Below are positions 16,261 to 25,659 of a stretch of DNA of 64,000 bases, piece by piece. Source of the stretch: Candidatus Physcocola equi (GTDB lineage Bacteria > Bacteroidota > Bacteroidia > Bacteroidales > Paludibacteraceae); the NCBI GenBank assembly GCA_018064855.1, contig JAGHUM010000001.1, positions 1 to 64,000 on the forward strand. The letters are read 5' to 3'. A program made the translations under genes and the position numbers. The number at the start of each line of letters is the position of its first letter. Position 1 is the stretch's first letter. The notes under the pieces are model-generated. The model saw only the letters and a program-made list of their open reading frames with translations, did no database searches and was not told where the DNA came from.

Positions 16261-17052
16261 ATGAAAAAAATTTTTGTTCCTGTGGTATTCATGCTCATGT
16301 TTGCAGCATGTACCCAACAGCCCCAGCAAACATCCAAATTGGGAAATGAAAATGCGACGACTTCTGCTCCAACAGAAGAAGTGGCATCTGCAACATCTCC
16401 AGCAGAATCTGTTGCCAATAATGCGGTTGAATCTCAGAATGGAAATCCAGAGGAAGAGGATCTTGCAAAATTGAAACTCCGCACCAATCAGGGAGAGGAA
16501 TATGAGCGAATGAAAAGCAAAAGTTGGAAGGTTTACGGCGGTGTTGGTGCTCGTAATTTCGCAAACTCACTTTACATGGGGTCGGATGGCGTCGTCAAAT
16601 ACGGAGAGACTGTTGAGTCGGTTTTGAATGACCGAGATTTTTTTGAGGTTGATGAGAAGAATGGCTATGCACATCATTTCGAGGAAGGAGCAGGAGGGTG
16701 GACCTACGATTGCTGCTATTGGAAAGGTGCTGATGGCAAAATCACAGTAGCATTATACAGCCACAGCCACGATTGTATTAGCGACGTTGCATACGACTGT
16801 ACAGCATATCTTCTTTTCTTCAGTTATAATGCCAGCACAAAAATGTTGGATCCGATTGAACAACCTTTCCAATTGGAGATTGCAAACCCCAACCACATGG
16901 AATGCGTTTTGCCGAGAAAAGGAAAAGATATCGTGTTGGACTTGAATGCAGACAAAAATTGTATGCCAAAAAGCAAGGATTCTGTTTACCTCTTGAAGTG
17001 GAACGGAAAAGGCTTTGATGTGACAAAAACTCCTGCTCCAAAAGAAGACTGA
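16261..17052 (+). CDS. Lipoprotein of unknown function
   Basis: This 263-residue protein has a lipoprotein signal peptide, MKKIFVPVVFMLMFAAC, with lipid attachment predicted at Cys17. It is followed by a flexible Gln/Ser/Thr/Glu-rich linker to about residue 75. The globular part (about 85-260) contains GWTYDCCYWKGADGK and a run of Cys and aromatic residues, but I recognise no family. It is probably anchored in the outer or inner membrane facing the periplasm or surface. It is monocistronic, with its own promoter and a bidirectional terminator (17090-17120). Confidence 0.8.
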   Translation: MKKIFVPVVFMLMFAACTQQPQQTSKLGNENATTSAPTEEVASATSPAESVANNAVESQNGNPEEEDLAKLKLRTNQGEEYERMKSKSWKVYGGVGARNFANSLYMGSDGVVKYGETVESVLNDRDFFEVDEKNGYAHHFEEGAGGWTYDCCYWKGADGKITVALYSHSHDCISDVAYDCTAYLLFFSYNASTKMLDPIEQPFQLEIANPNHMECVLPRKGKDIVLDLNADKNCMPKSKDSVYLLKWNGKGFDVTKTPAPKED

Positions 17053-17089
17053 TTGCAGTGTGTCGCACAAATAATGTCGGTAAAAAAAG

Positions 17090-17120
17090 AACGCCCCAAA
17101 TCATGACGATTCGGGGCGTT
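17090..17120. terminator. Bidirectional terminator
   Basis: AACGCCCCAAATC (17090-17102) pairs with GATTCGGGGCGTT (17108-17120) with one mismatch. T-rich tracts lie on both sides in the two orientations, between two convergent genes. Confidence 0.85.
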
Positions 17121-17141
17121 TCTTAAACTAATACCTCCAAC

Positions 17142-17447
17142 CTAATGGATGTCTTCGTATCTCCAAAAGATTTCAGAGGTGTCATTCCCGTTGACATAGC
17201 GGTACATGATCTTTCCGTCTTCAGTTGTGTCGATGATTTCCCGTCCCAAGGGACGTGGAAGGGTGTCGTCTTCAAAAGGAATGTCCTCTGTATATCTGTC
17301 TTTTCATGTAGGTTCTGACGGTTGTGGCCAAACTACCGAATCGTAAACCTCCACGGTGTCTTTTCCCCCTGCCAAATTCTCATTTGGACTGATGCTGCAA
17401 CCTACAGCAATAAACATAAAGGGGATGAATAAAATTTTCTTTATCAT
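17142..17447 (-). pseudogene. Small lipoprotein gene with in-frame TGA
   Basis: ATG 17447 begins MIKKILFIPFMFIAVGC, a lipoprotein signal with Cys17. The frame stops at TGA (plus 17306-17304) after 47 codons. Reading past this stop in the same frame gives a further 53 codons with protein-like content (PFEDDTLPRPLGREIIDTTE, then GKIMYRYVNGND and FWRYEDIH) and a TAG at 17144-17142, right before the terminator. This looks like one 101-residue lipoprotein with a nonsense mutation. Function is unknown. Confidence 0.65.
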
Positions 17448-17576
17448 TTCAAATTTTACGGGAAAAACTAGATTGGTTAAAAATGGACTCGAAAGAATTC
17501 CGTAATAGTTGCTCTCTGCCATTGGTATCTGTGAGTTCTCCATATCAACTGTGCTCTCCCAGTCGTGGAAAACGAA

Positions 17577-17610
17577 AAATGAGATTCAAACCTTAGTTTA
17601 AATCTCATTT
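17577..17610 (-). terminator. Terminator after tRNA-Asp
   Basis: AAATGAGATT (17577-17586) and AATCTCATTT (17601-17610) form a perfect 10-bp stem. On the minus strand TTCGTTTTCC follows. Confidence 0.75.
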
Positions 17611-17612
17611 CG

Positions 17613-17686
17613 CGGTGCGGACGGGACTCGAACCCGTGACCCCATGCGTGACAGGCATGTATTCTAACCAGCTGAACTACCGCACC
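17613..17686 (-). tRNA. tRNA-Asp (anticodon GTC)
   Basis: Cloverleaf of 74 bases on the minus strand. Acceptor GGTGCGG/CCGCACC is perfect, the anticodon loop CTGTCAC gives GTC, and the T-arm is CGGGTTCGAGTCCCG. Discriminator base G at position 73. No encoded CCA. Confidence 0.95.
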
Positions 17687-17749
17687 ATTAAAACTCTCAA
17701 CTTTCGTTGTTTGTCCTTTATGTCTGCTCTCGATTTCTCGTTTGCGATG

Positions 17750-17757
17750 CAAAGTTA
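17750..17757 (-). promoter_or_regulatory. tRNA-Asp promoter -7 box
   Basis: Minus strand TAACTTTG followed by CA, 63 bases upstream of the tRNA. Confidence 0.55.
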
Positions 17758-17846
17758 GAACTTATTTTCCGTTTCACCAAATCTTTGAACGAATATTTTT
17801 TATCTTTTTGCTGTTTTTGTTTTATGATGCTGGAAATCAGTACACA

Positions 17847-18761
17847 TTATTTTTGAACTAAAGTGCTTTTTTCTGCGTTGACGGTGAGGCGGACGCGCGC
17901 ACCCTCTATCAATGGCACATTTTTCCCCTCGTGCCCGACCGGGAAACCGAAACAAACTGGGATGTTGTACCCTTTAACGGAAGCGAGCATGATATCTTCC
18001 AACGTTTGGCCGAAATTCGGATTTGGTGTTATATCGGAAAACGTGCCTACAATCAAACCTCCGATTTTGCCGAGCATTCCGCTGAGACGCAGGTTGTGCA
18101 TCATGCGGTCGATATGGTAGAGTTTTTCGCTCAAGTCTTCAATGAATAAAATATCGCCTTTTTCTATTGGGAATTGATAGGGTGTACCCTGCAAAGCATA
18201 CAACAATGAGAGGTTGCCGCCAAACAGACGTCCTTCAGCCTCGCCTGAAATGTTGTGTTTGTTTGCCTTTACTTCATAGGTCATGGACCCAGTTCCCATT
18301 AGAATCTTCTTCATGGCGGTCAGTGTGCTCTTTTGCGAGTGCGAGTGGGCCAATGCTTTCGCCATAGGGGCGTGAAGAGAACAGCATCCTTGGTTGGTGA
18401 TAGATGCGTGCAGGGCTGTGATGTCGCTGAATCCGATCAACCATTTGGGATGTTTTTGCAATAAAGTGAGTTCGGCTTCTTCCAACAGACGCATGGCGCC
18501 ATAGCCACCTCGGCTGCAAAGAATGCATTTTACGTCTTCGCGGCGGAGAGCGTCAGTCAGATCCGCGCGTCGTTCGTCGTCTGTTCCGGCGAAATGCCCG
18601 GCTTTCCCTAAGGCGTGTGGGGCCACTTCAACGCTGAACCCCCATTTTTCAAGGGTTTGTTTGGCACCTTCCACAATACTTGCGTCGGCAAGGGCAGAAG
18701 ATGGAGAGATGATGACGATTTTGTCGCCTTTTTCTAAGGCTGGGGGGAGGAGTATGTCCAT
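17847..18761 (-). CDS. LD-carboxypeptidase (peptidase S66)
   Basis: S66 serine peptidases cut the L-Lys/DAP-D-Ala bond of murein tetrapeptides during peptidoglycan recycling; MccF-type members cleave microcin C. The 304-residue protein has the family order: CSRGGYGAMRLLEE, the nucleophile elbow GFSD with Ser112, the GGNLSLLYAL segment, the Glu in FIEDLSEKLY (about 208) and the His in VGHEGKNVPL (about 277). No signal peptide, so it should act in the cytoplasm on recycled muropeptides. It lies 3 bases after the flippase gene in the same operon. Confidence 0.92.
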   Translation of the reverse strand: MDILLPPALEKGDKIVIISPSSALADASIVEGAKQTLEKWGFSVEVAPHALGKAGHFAGTDDERRADLTDALRREDVKCILCSRGGYGAMRLLEEAELTLLQKHPKWLIGFSDITALHASITNQGCCSLHAPMAKALAHSHSQKSTLTAMKKILMGTGSMTYEVKANKHNISGEAEGRLFGGNLSLLYALQGTPYQFPIEKGDILFIEDLSEKLYHIDRMMHNLRLSGMLGKIGGLIVGTFSDITPNPNFGQTLEDIMLASVKGYNIPVCFGFPVGHEGKNVPLIEGARVRLTVNAEKSTLVQK

Positions 18762-18764
18762 ATA

Positions 18765-20309
18765 TTATTTTTTTCTGAAGAACTTTCCGACAACGGGTAT
18801 TGAACTAACGGGAAGGTCGAATTTCAGCACTGCGGCTATAAACAGCGAAATCAGCACGATGTTGCTCAGAACGCAAGGAAGTGTGGAAGTCCAGATTTTT
18901 TCCGCTGAAATCAGTTCGTGCCAGGAACTGCAACCATCGATTTGGAAAGGTGAGATTCTGCTGATGGCGATGATGGCCGCTCCGCCGAGCATGTAAAGCG
19001 CGATGCGTTTGATTTGATACGGTATCGGATAGAATCTCTGTCCGTAGATGTAAGACAATAACGTAATGACGATGAAGCAGGCTAAAGAAGCCAACGCACA
19101 ACCCATATAACTGATTGCCGGCACCAAAAGCACGTTCAACACCAGTGTGATGACGAGGCCTGCCAGTGAGAAATACGCGCCGAAATGGGTGCGGTCGGTC
19201 AGTTTATACCAAATGGAGAGGTTGAAATAGATGCCTTGAAAAAGGTAGGACACCAAGACAACAGGTACGATGGACAACCCTTCCCAATAATCTGGACTGA
19301 TGGCGAATTTAATGAATTCTATGAACAACAGCATGCCAAGAATGATGATGATGCTGAAGATGACGAAAAACTTTGTGGCCTCGGCAGATTGGGCTTTCTT
19401 GTCTTCCTTGTTGCGGGCAAACACGAATGGTTCGTAAGCATAGCGGAATGCCTGGGTGAACATCATCATTACCATCGCCAGTTTAAAGCAGGCTCCGTAG
19501 ATGCCTTGCTGGTGGAAACTGTCTTCACCTTCGTATAGGAACGGAAATAAAATCTTGTCGAGCGTCTGATTCATGATACCTGCTACGCTGAGAACAAGCA
19601 AAGGCAGGGAGTAGTGGAGCAATTTGCTGAAAATAGGTTGGTGAAATCCCCATACAGCCTTCCCCATGGATCCTTTGGCTGCCAGCATGGCCAATTTTGC
19701 CAAAGTGGAGATAAGGTTGGCTACAAAAACGTATCCCACACTGTAACTTGCGTCGTACCAGCCCATGAGAGACGGACACAAATTGACCAGCATAGGGCAG
19801 AAAAGCAGGAAGAACAAGTTGAAGAAAATGTTCACCCCAATCATGGCCAGATTGATAAAGGCAAAGGTGGCTGGCTGGTTGTTGTTTCTCAAGTAGGCGA
19901 GCGGTATGCAGCAAAAGGCGTCGATAGCTACCGTTATACCCATGATGGCAATCCAGTCTCCGTGGTCACCATAACCAAGCGCTTGAGAAACAAACGATGC
20001 GGCGTAGGTGATGAGGAAAATGAATATGGTTGAGGTGGTCGCCACGGTAGAGAGGCAGGTTCCATAGACCTTCTTTTGGTCATATTCGCTGTCGTTCATG
20101 AATCGGAAAAAACCCGTCTCCATGCCATAGGTCAGCAAGGCAATCAGCAAGGCTGTCCATGCATAGATGTTGGTGTAAATGCCAAATTCGCTTTGGCTGG
20201 CAAGCACGTACGTGTACCATGGTGCAAGGCACCAGTTGAAGAATCGGCCCAAAATACTGCTGACGCCATATATGGCTGTCTGCTTGGCCAAGGTTTTCAT
20301 TCCCGCCAT
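18765..20309 (-). CDS. Polysaccharide/lipid flippase, MATE-like
   Basis: The protein of about 514 residues has some 12-14 hydrophobic segments across its whole length and begins MKTLAKQTAIYGVSSILGRF, typical of Wzx/MurJ-type oligosaccharide flippases (polysaccharide synthesis protein family). It would move lipid-linked sugars across the inner membrane. ATG 20309 is preferred over 20369 because a TAATTTTG box on this strand lies at 20339-20346. It shares an operon with the S66 peptidase, an arrangement that suggests a wall or envelope role, but the cargo cannot be told. Confidence 0.88.
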   Translation of the reverse strand: MAGMKTLAKQTAIYGVSSILGRFFNWCLAPWYTYVLASQSEFGIYTNIYAWTALLIALLTYGMETGFFRFMNDSEYDQKKVYGTCLSTVATTSTIFIFLITYAASFVSQALGYGDHGDWIAIMGITVAIDAFCCIPLAYLRNNNQPATFAFINLAMIGVNIFFNLFFLLFCPMLVNLCPSLMGWYDASYSVGYVFVANLISTLAKLAMLAAKGSMGKAVWGFHQPIFSKLLHYSLPLLVLSVAGIMNQTLDKILFPFLYEGEDSFHQQGIYGACFKLAMVMMMFTQAFRYAYEPFVFARNKEDKKAQSAEATKFFVIFSIIIILGMLLFIEFIKFAISPDYWEGLSIVPVVLVSYLFQGIYFNLSIWYKLTDRTHFGAYFSLAGLVITLVLNVLLVPAISYMGCALASLACFIVITLLSYIYGQRFYPIPYQIKRIALYMLGGAAIIAISRISPFQIDGCSSWHELISAEKIWTSTLPCVLSNIVLISLFIAAVLKFDLPVSSIPVVGKFFRKK

Positions 20310-20338
20310 CTTTAATGAAAATTTTTTTCTGTTTTTTG

Positions 20339-20399
20339 CAAAATTACACCATTCAATAACGCATATCAAATTGAAAACGCTAAAAAATGTTTAATTTTG
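20339..20399. promoter_or_regulatory. Divergent promoter pair
   Basis: Minus-strand TAATTTTG at 20339-20346 drives the flippase operon. Plus-strand TTG at 20371, 18-base spacer and TAATTTTG at 20392-20399 drive the rhomboid operon. The two -7 boxes are 45 bases apart. Confidence 0.65.
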
Positions 20400-20450
20400 C
20401 ATCAATTTTCATAATACAACCACTATATCAATCCTTTCAAATTCGCATAT

Positions 20451-21233
20451 ATGGCAGGTAATGAACCTTCATTCTTCAGCAATATTGCTCCGGCTGTTAA
20501 AAATCTGGCAATCATCAATGTTTTGGTCTGGTTGTTCGTGTTGGCCAATGAGAAGACGCATATAATAGGCGTTGATGTGTTCAACGTTTTCTCTTTGCAT
20601 TACTGGGAGACGGACAGTTTCAAACCGTTTCAATTGGTTTCCTATATGTTTCTTCACGACCGATTCAGTTTCAGCCATGTCTTCTTCAATATGTTCAATC
20701 TGCTGATGTTTGGCAACATGATGGAGAAACATTGGGGCACAGCGCGTTTCCTCTTGTTTTATTTTGTATGTGGCGTTGGTGGTGCTTTGGCGCAGGAGGC
20801 TCTTTGGAGTTATATGTATTTGGGCAAAGACTCCATGGAAGTGTTGAATATGTTTGGCGGCGTTACGGGTGAAGACCTTTCCCCGCTTGCAAAAATTAGT
20901 ATGCCAGATGGCAGTATGCTTACCATGTCGGAGGCTGCAAACTGGGTGCTCAGCCGTGCTTGCCTTGTGGTGGGAGCCTCGGCGGGTGTGTTCGGTGTGA
21001 TGATCGGCTTTGCCATGACCTTTCCAAACCTGCCGCTTTATTTCATGTTTATTCCAGTCCCTGTAAAGGCCAAATATATGATGGGTTTCTTTGCTTTGTT
21101 GGAAGTGTATTTCGCTTTTGCTGGTTCTTCCGACAACGTGGCGCATTTGGCGCATTTGGGAGGTATCGTTTTTGGCATTTTCCTGATTATCATGTGGAGA
21201 AAATCTGGTGAAGACGGAGGTCCAGTGTTTTAA
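20451..21233 (+). CDS. Rhomboid intramembrane serine protease 1
   Basis: This 260-residue membrane protein has the catalytic GASAG motif with Ser177 and the partner His235 in AHLAHLGG. The family HVFFNMFNLLMFG loop is near residues 76-88. Rhomboids cut transmembrane segments of client proteins. An inserted stretch of about 45 residues (roughly 120-165), rich in Met and polar residues, separates two membrane helices. It is followed after 22 bases by a second rhomboid and then by an EEP phosphatase, apparently one operon from the promoter at 20392-20399. Confidence 0.93.
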   Translation: MAGNEPSFFSNIAPAVKNLAIINVLVWLFVLANEKTHIIGVDVFNVFSLHYWETDSFKPFQLVSYMFLHDRFSFSHVFFNMFNLLMFGNMMEKHWGTARFLLFYFVCGVGGALAQEALWSYMYLGKDSMEVLNMFGGVTGEDLSPLAKISMPDGSMLTMSEAANWVLSRACLVVGASAGVFGVMIGFAMTFPNLPLYFMFIPVPVKAKYMMGFFALLEVYFAFAGSSDNVAHLAHLGGIVFGIFLIIMWRKSGEDGGPVF

Positions 21234-21255
21234 GTTTTCATAAAGAGTTCGAAAT

Positions 21256-22152
21256 ATGGCAAACAGCATAAAAGACGAGATTAAAGAACTATATAGGGAG
21301 GGTGATTTGCTGACGAAAATCATCCTGATCAACTGTGGTGTTTTCTTGACGGTGGCATTGGTTGATGTCGTTTTTTTCCTTGCTCAATCTCATTTCAGAG
21401 TGGGCGAATGGTTGGCTCTGCCTGCCGAGGGGGTAATGTCGCTGACGCGTTTTTGGACATTGGTGACCTACATGTTCCTTCATGAAGACTTTATACACTT
21501 CATTTTCAACATCCTCATGCTCTACTGGATTGGAAGACTTTTTGCTTTGTTCTTCTCGTCCCGCGATATGGTCAACATGTATATCTTTGGCGGATTAGTG
21601 GGAGGTCTGACGTTCATTGCGTCTTACAATTTCTTCCCTGTGTTCTCAAGTCATGTGCATTATGCGTCGTTGCGTGGCGCTTCTGCTTCCGTCATGGCGC
21701 TTTTGGTGGCTGTGGCGTCATATCAGCCCGACTATAAGGTGCGATTCGCCCTTATAGGTGAGTTCGCTGTGAAATGGGTGGCTTTGGTGATGGTACTCAT
21801 CAGTCTCATCAATGTGCACAGTGAAAATCCAGGCGGTAATTTTGCCCATTTGGGAGGTGCCTTGGCTGGCTATCTTTTCACGTTTTACTATAAAAAAGGT
21901 AGAAACATAGCAGCCTGGATTGGACGTGTTTTAGATGGAGTTTCCAATATGTTTAATCGGAAACCGAAGTGGAAGGTTGTGGTGAACAATTACGAAAACT
22001 CCCATTTCAACCAGAAAGATGCAGATTACAATATGCGGAAAAAACTGGAAATGGATGAGATCGACCGCATTTTAGACAAAATAAAAAGATCTGGATTTGA
22101 CTCTTTGACAGATGAGGAAAAACAGAAATTGATGAAAGCCGGTAAAAAGTAA
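21256..22152 (+). CDS. Rhomboid intramembrane serine protease 2
   Basis: The second rhomboid (298 residues) is diverged from the first. Its active Ser143 lies in GASAS (the usual last Gly is Ser) and His198 in NFAHLGGALAGY. The HEDFIHFIFNILMLYWIG loop is at 76-93. After the last helix (about 212) comes a cytoplasmic tail of some 85 charged residues ending in a three-helix, DUF-like region (DEIDRILDKIKRSGFDSLTD), a tail often seen in Bacteroidota rhomboids. Pairing of two rhomboids may mean separate clients or a heteromer, which is inference. Confidence 0.92.
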   Translation: MANSIKDEIKELYREGDLLTKIILINCGVFLTVALVDVVFFLAQSHFRVGEWLALPAEGVMSLTRFWTLVTYMFLHEDFIHFIFNILMLYWIGRLFALFFSSRDMVNMYIFGGLVGGLTFIASYNFFPVFSSHVHYASLRGASASVMALLVAVASYQPDYKVRFALIGEFAVKWVALVMVLISLINVHSENPGGNFAHLGGALAGYLFTFYYKKGRNIAAWIGRVLDGVSNMFNRKPKWKVVVNNYENSHFNQKDADYNMRKKLEMDEIDRILDKIKRSGFDSLTDEEKQKLMKAGKK

Positions 22153-22160
22153 GAAACGGT

Positions 22161-23243
22161 ATGTTGAAAAAAATTATCAGATTCCCGCTAATCATATTGA
22201 CGGTATTGCTGGCTTTGGGTTTGCTTGTCGGCTCCGCATCTGCATGGGTTGCTCCCTCTGTCTCGATGATTCCGACCTATTTGGGCTTGGCGTATCCGGG
22301 AATCGTTTTGGCAAACATTCTGGCGCTGCTCATGTGGTTGCTCCATTTCAAAAAATATGTGTTGATACCAATTGTGGCGATGGCGATTTGTCATGCAGAT
22401 GTTTTCCGCTCGTTTATGTTTCATTCTGCCAACAAAAGCGAAAACATCGGAGGCAAAACACTGAAAGTGCTTTCTTACAATCTGTTTATCTCCAATGTGG
22501 ACAAAAAAGGAATGGAACATTTGAAGTATGTGGTAAATCAGGATGCGGATATTGTTTGTTTGCAGGAGTTTGGATACGTTGCAGACAAAAAAAGAGTGAC
22601 TTTGGATGATGCAAAGGGCATCTTGGACAAAGAATATCCATATTCCTATCTGAATTTGAGCAAAACAGATGCCTGTCATTGCGGTGTGGTGGTCCTATCC
22701 AAATATAAAATCATGGAGTCAAAGGATTTCAATATTGACTCAAGTTTCCCGGGGGCGGCGTTTGTGAAGTTGGATGTGGGCGGACAATTGGTGCGTGTGG
22801 CTTGTCTGCATCTGCAATCGAACCGTCTCACAGCCATAGACAAAGCAGAAATTGCGGCGTTGAGGAAGGCGGACAAAGAAGAACGTAAGACCACGATTAA
22901 GCATATAGAAATGAAACTGAGCGATGCGTATGTGAAAAGAGAAAAACAGGCAGACCTCATCGCTGAAGAATTGGCAAAATCAGACGGACCGACTATTGTT
23001 TGCGGAGATTTCAATGATGTGCCAGTTTCCTATGTCACCCATACCATTAGAGGAAAGATGCTCAATGACGCTTTTGCGGAAGTGGGCAATGGATATTGTA
23101 ACACCTATCATGAGAATAATTTTCTTTTCCGAATTGATCAGATGCTTTATAGCGGACATTTTCAACCGATAAGTTATAAGGTTGACACTGTTTCTTATTC
23201 CGATCATTATCCTGTCGTCGCAACATTCTCTTTGAAGAAGTAA
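22161..23243 (+). CDS. Membrane-anchored EEP-family hydrolase
   Basis: Residues 1-85 hold three hydrophobic segments. The remainder (about 98-360) is an endonuclease/exonuclease/phosphatase fold. Its expected active-site strings are SYNLFISN, DADIVCLQEF (metal Glu), VCGDFNDVP (catalytic Asp and Asn) and YSDHYPVVATF (Asp-His pair). The family acts on phosphodiesters or phosphomonoesters of nucleic acids, lipids or inositols, and the membrane anchor suggests an extracytoplasmic lipid or nucleotide substrate. It starts 8 bases after rhomboid 2 and ends the operon. Confidence 0.9.
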   Translation: MLKKIIRFPLIILTVLLALGLLVGSASAWVAPSVSMIPTYLGLAYPGIVLANILALLMWLLHFKKYVLIPIVAMAICHADVFRSFMFHSANKSENIGGKTLKVLSYNLFISNVDKKGMEHLKYVVNQDADIVCLQEFGYVADKKRVTLDDAKGILDKEYPYSYLNLSKTDACHCGVVVLSKYKIMESKDFNIDSSFPGAAFVKLDVGGQLVRVACLHLQSNRLTAIDKAEIAALRKADKEERKTTIKHIEMKLSDAYVKREKQADLIAEELAKSDGPTIVCGDFNDVPVSYVTHTIRGKMLNDAFAEVGNGYCNTYHENNFLFRIDQMLYSGHFQPISYKVDTVSYSDHYPVVATFSLKK

Positions 23244-23288
23244 AGAGCAGTTTTGATGATTTTGTGCGTCAAATGGAGGAAAAAATAT

Positions 23289-23320
23289 TATTTTTGCCAA
23301 ATGCAAGGGTCTCGCACCCT
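23289..23320 (+). promoter_or_regulatory. thiC promoter and small leader hairpin
   Basis: TATTTTTG at 23289-23296 is a consensus -7 box. The leader of roughly 65 bases contains one small hairpin, AGGGT (23306-23310), loop CTCGC, ACCCT (23316-23320). It lacks the conserved parts of a TPP riboswitch. Confidence 0.5.
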
Positions 23321-23332
23321 CAATGATATTGA

Positions 23333-25066
<1,734 letters not shown>

Positions 25067-25146
25067 TAAACCAGCAACAGATGCGGCAATTGTGAATATT
25101 GATTCAAATATTCCGCTAAAAAATTGTTGTATTCAAACTTTTATGC

Positions 25147-25154
25147 TAATTTTG
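25147..25154 (+). promoter_or_regulatory. rpsO promoter -7 box
   Basis: TAATTTTG, 37 bases before the rpsO ATG. Confidence 0.6.
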
Positions 25155-25191
25155 CCTCCGAATAAATTTTCATCATTTAATAATATCAATT

Positions 25192-25461
25192 ATGTACTTA
25201 GATTCTGCTAAGAAAGCCGAAATCTTCGGCAAATACGGAAAGTCTAATACCGATACTGGTTCTTGCGAAAGCCAGATAGCGCTATTTTCATACCGTATTG
25301 GCCATTTGACCGAACACATGAGGTCAAATCACAAAGATTATACAACTCAGCGTTCACTTAAGGTGCTTGTAGGTAAGCGTCGTCGTTTGCTCGACTACCT
25401 TAAGGCTCAGGATATCGAAAGATACCGCGCTATCGTTAAGGCTCTTGAACTCCGCAAGTAA
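25192..25461 (+). CDS. rpsO: 30S ribosomal protein S15
   Basis: S15 binds the central domain of 16S rRNA early in small-subunit assembly. The 89-residue length is standard, and the family blocks TGSCESQIALFSYRIGHLTEHM, KDYTTQRSL and VGKRRRLLDYL are present. It is monocistronic, with its own promoter and a strong terminator. pnp, its usual E. coli partner, is absent. Confidence 0.97.
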   Translation: MYLDSAKKAEIFGKYGKSNTDTGSCESQIALFSYRIGHLTEHMRSNHKDYTTQRSLKVLVGKRRRLLDYLKAQDIERYRAIVKALELRK

Positions 25462-25489
25462 TCCTTGTTCGAGTACGAGAAAAGTAAAA

Positions 25490-25526
25490 AGAGGGGGTGG
25501 CTTTGGCTGTTACTCCCTCTTTTTTT
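25490..25526 (+). terminator. rpsO terminator
   Basis: AGAGGGGGT (25490-25498) pairs with ACTCCCTCT (25512-25520, one wobble), followed by a T run. Confidence 0.85.
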
Positions 25527-25659
25527 GTTTTTTATAGTGGAAAAAGGAAAATAAATGTGAAATGGTAATTATTGGTGCATGATTTTTTATTATCTTTATA
25601 TCAAGCTTTTTCATTTAAGCTACACATCAAAAAACACAATAACGAATAATTAGTCAAAT

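Noticed and set aside
17304-17306. TGA as a selenocysteine codon
   Set aside because: No SECIS-like hairpin, Sec enzyme context or Cys-homologous position is visible; a nonsense change is simpler.
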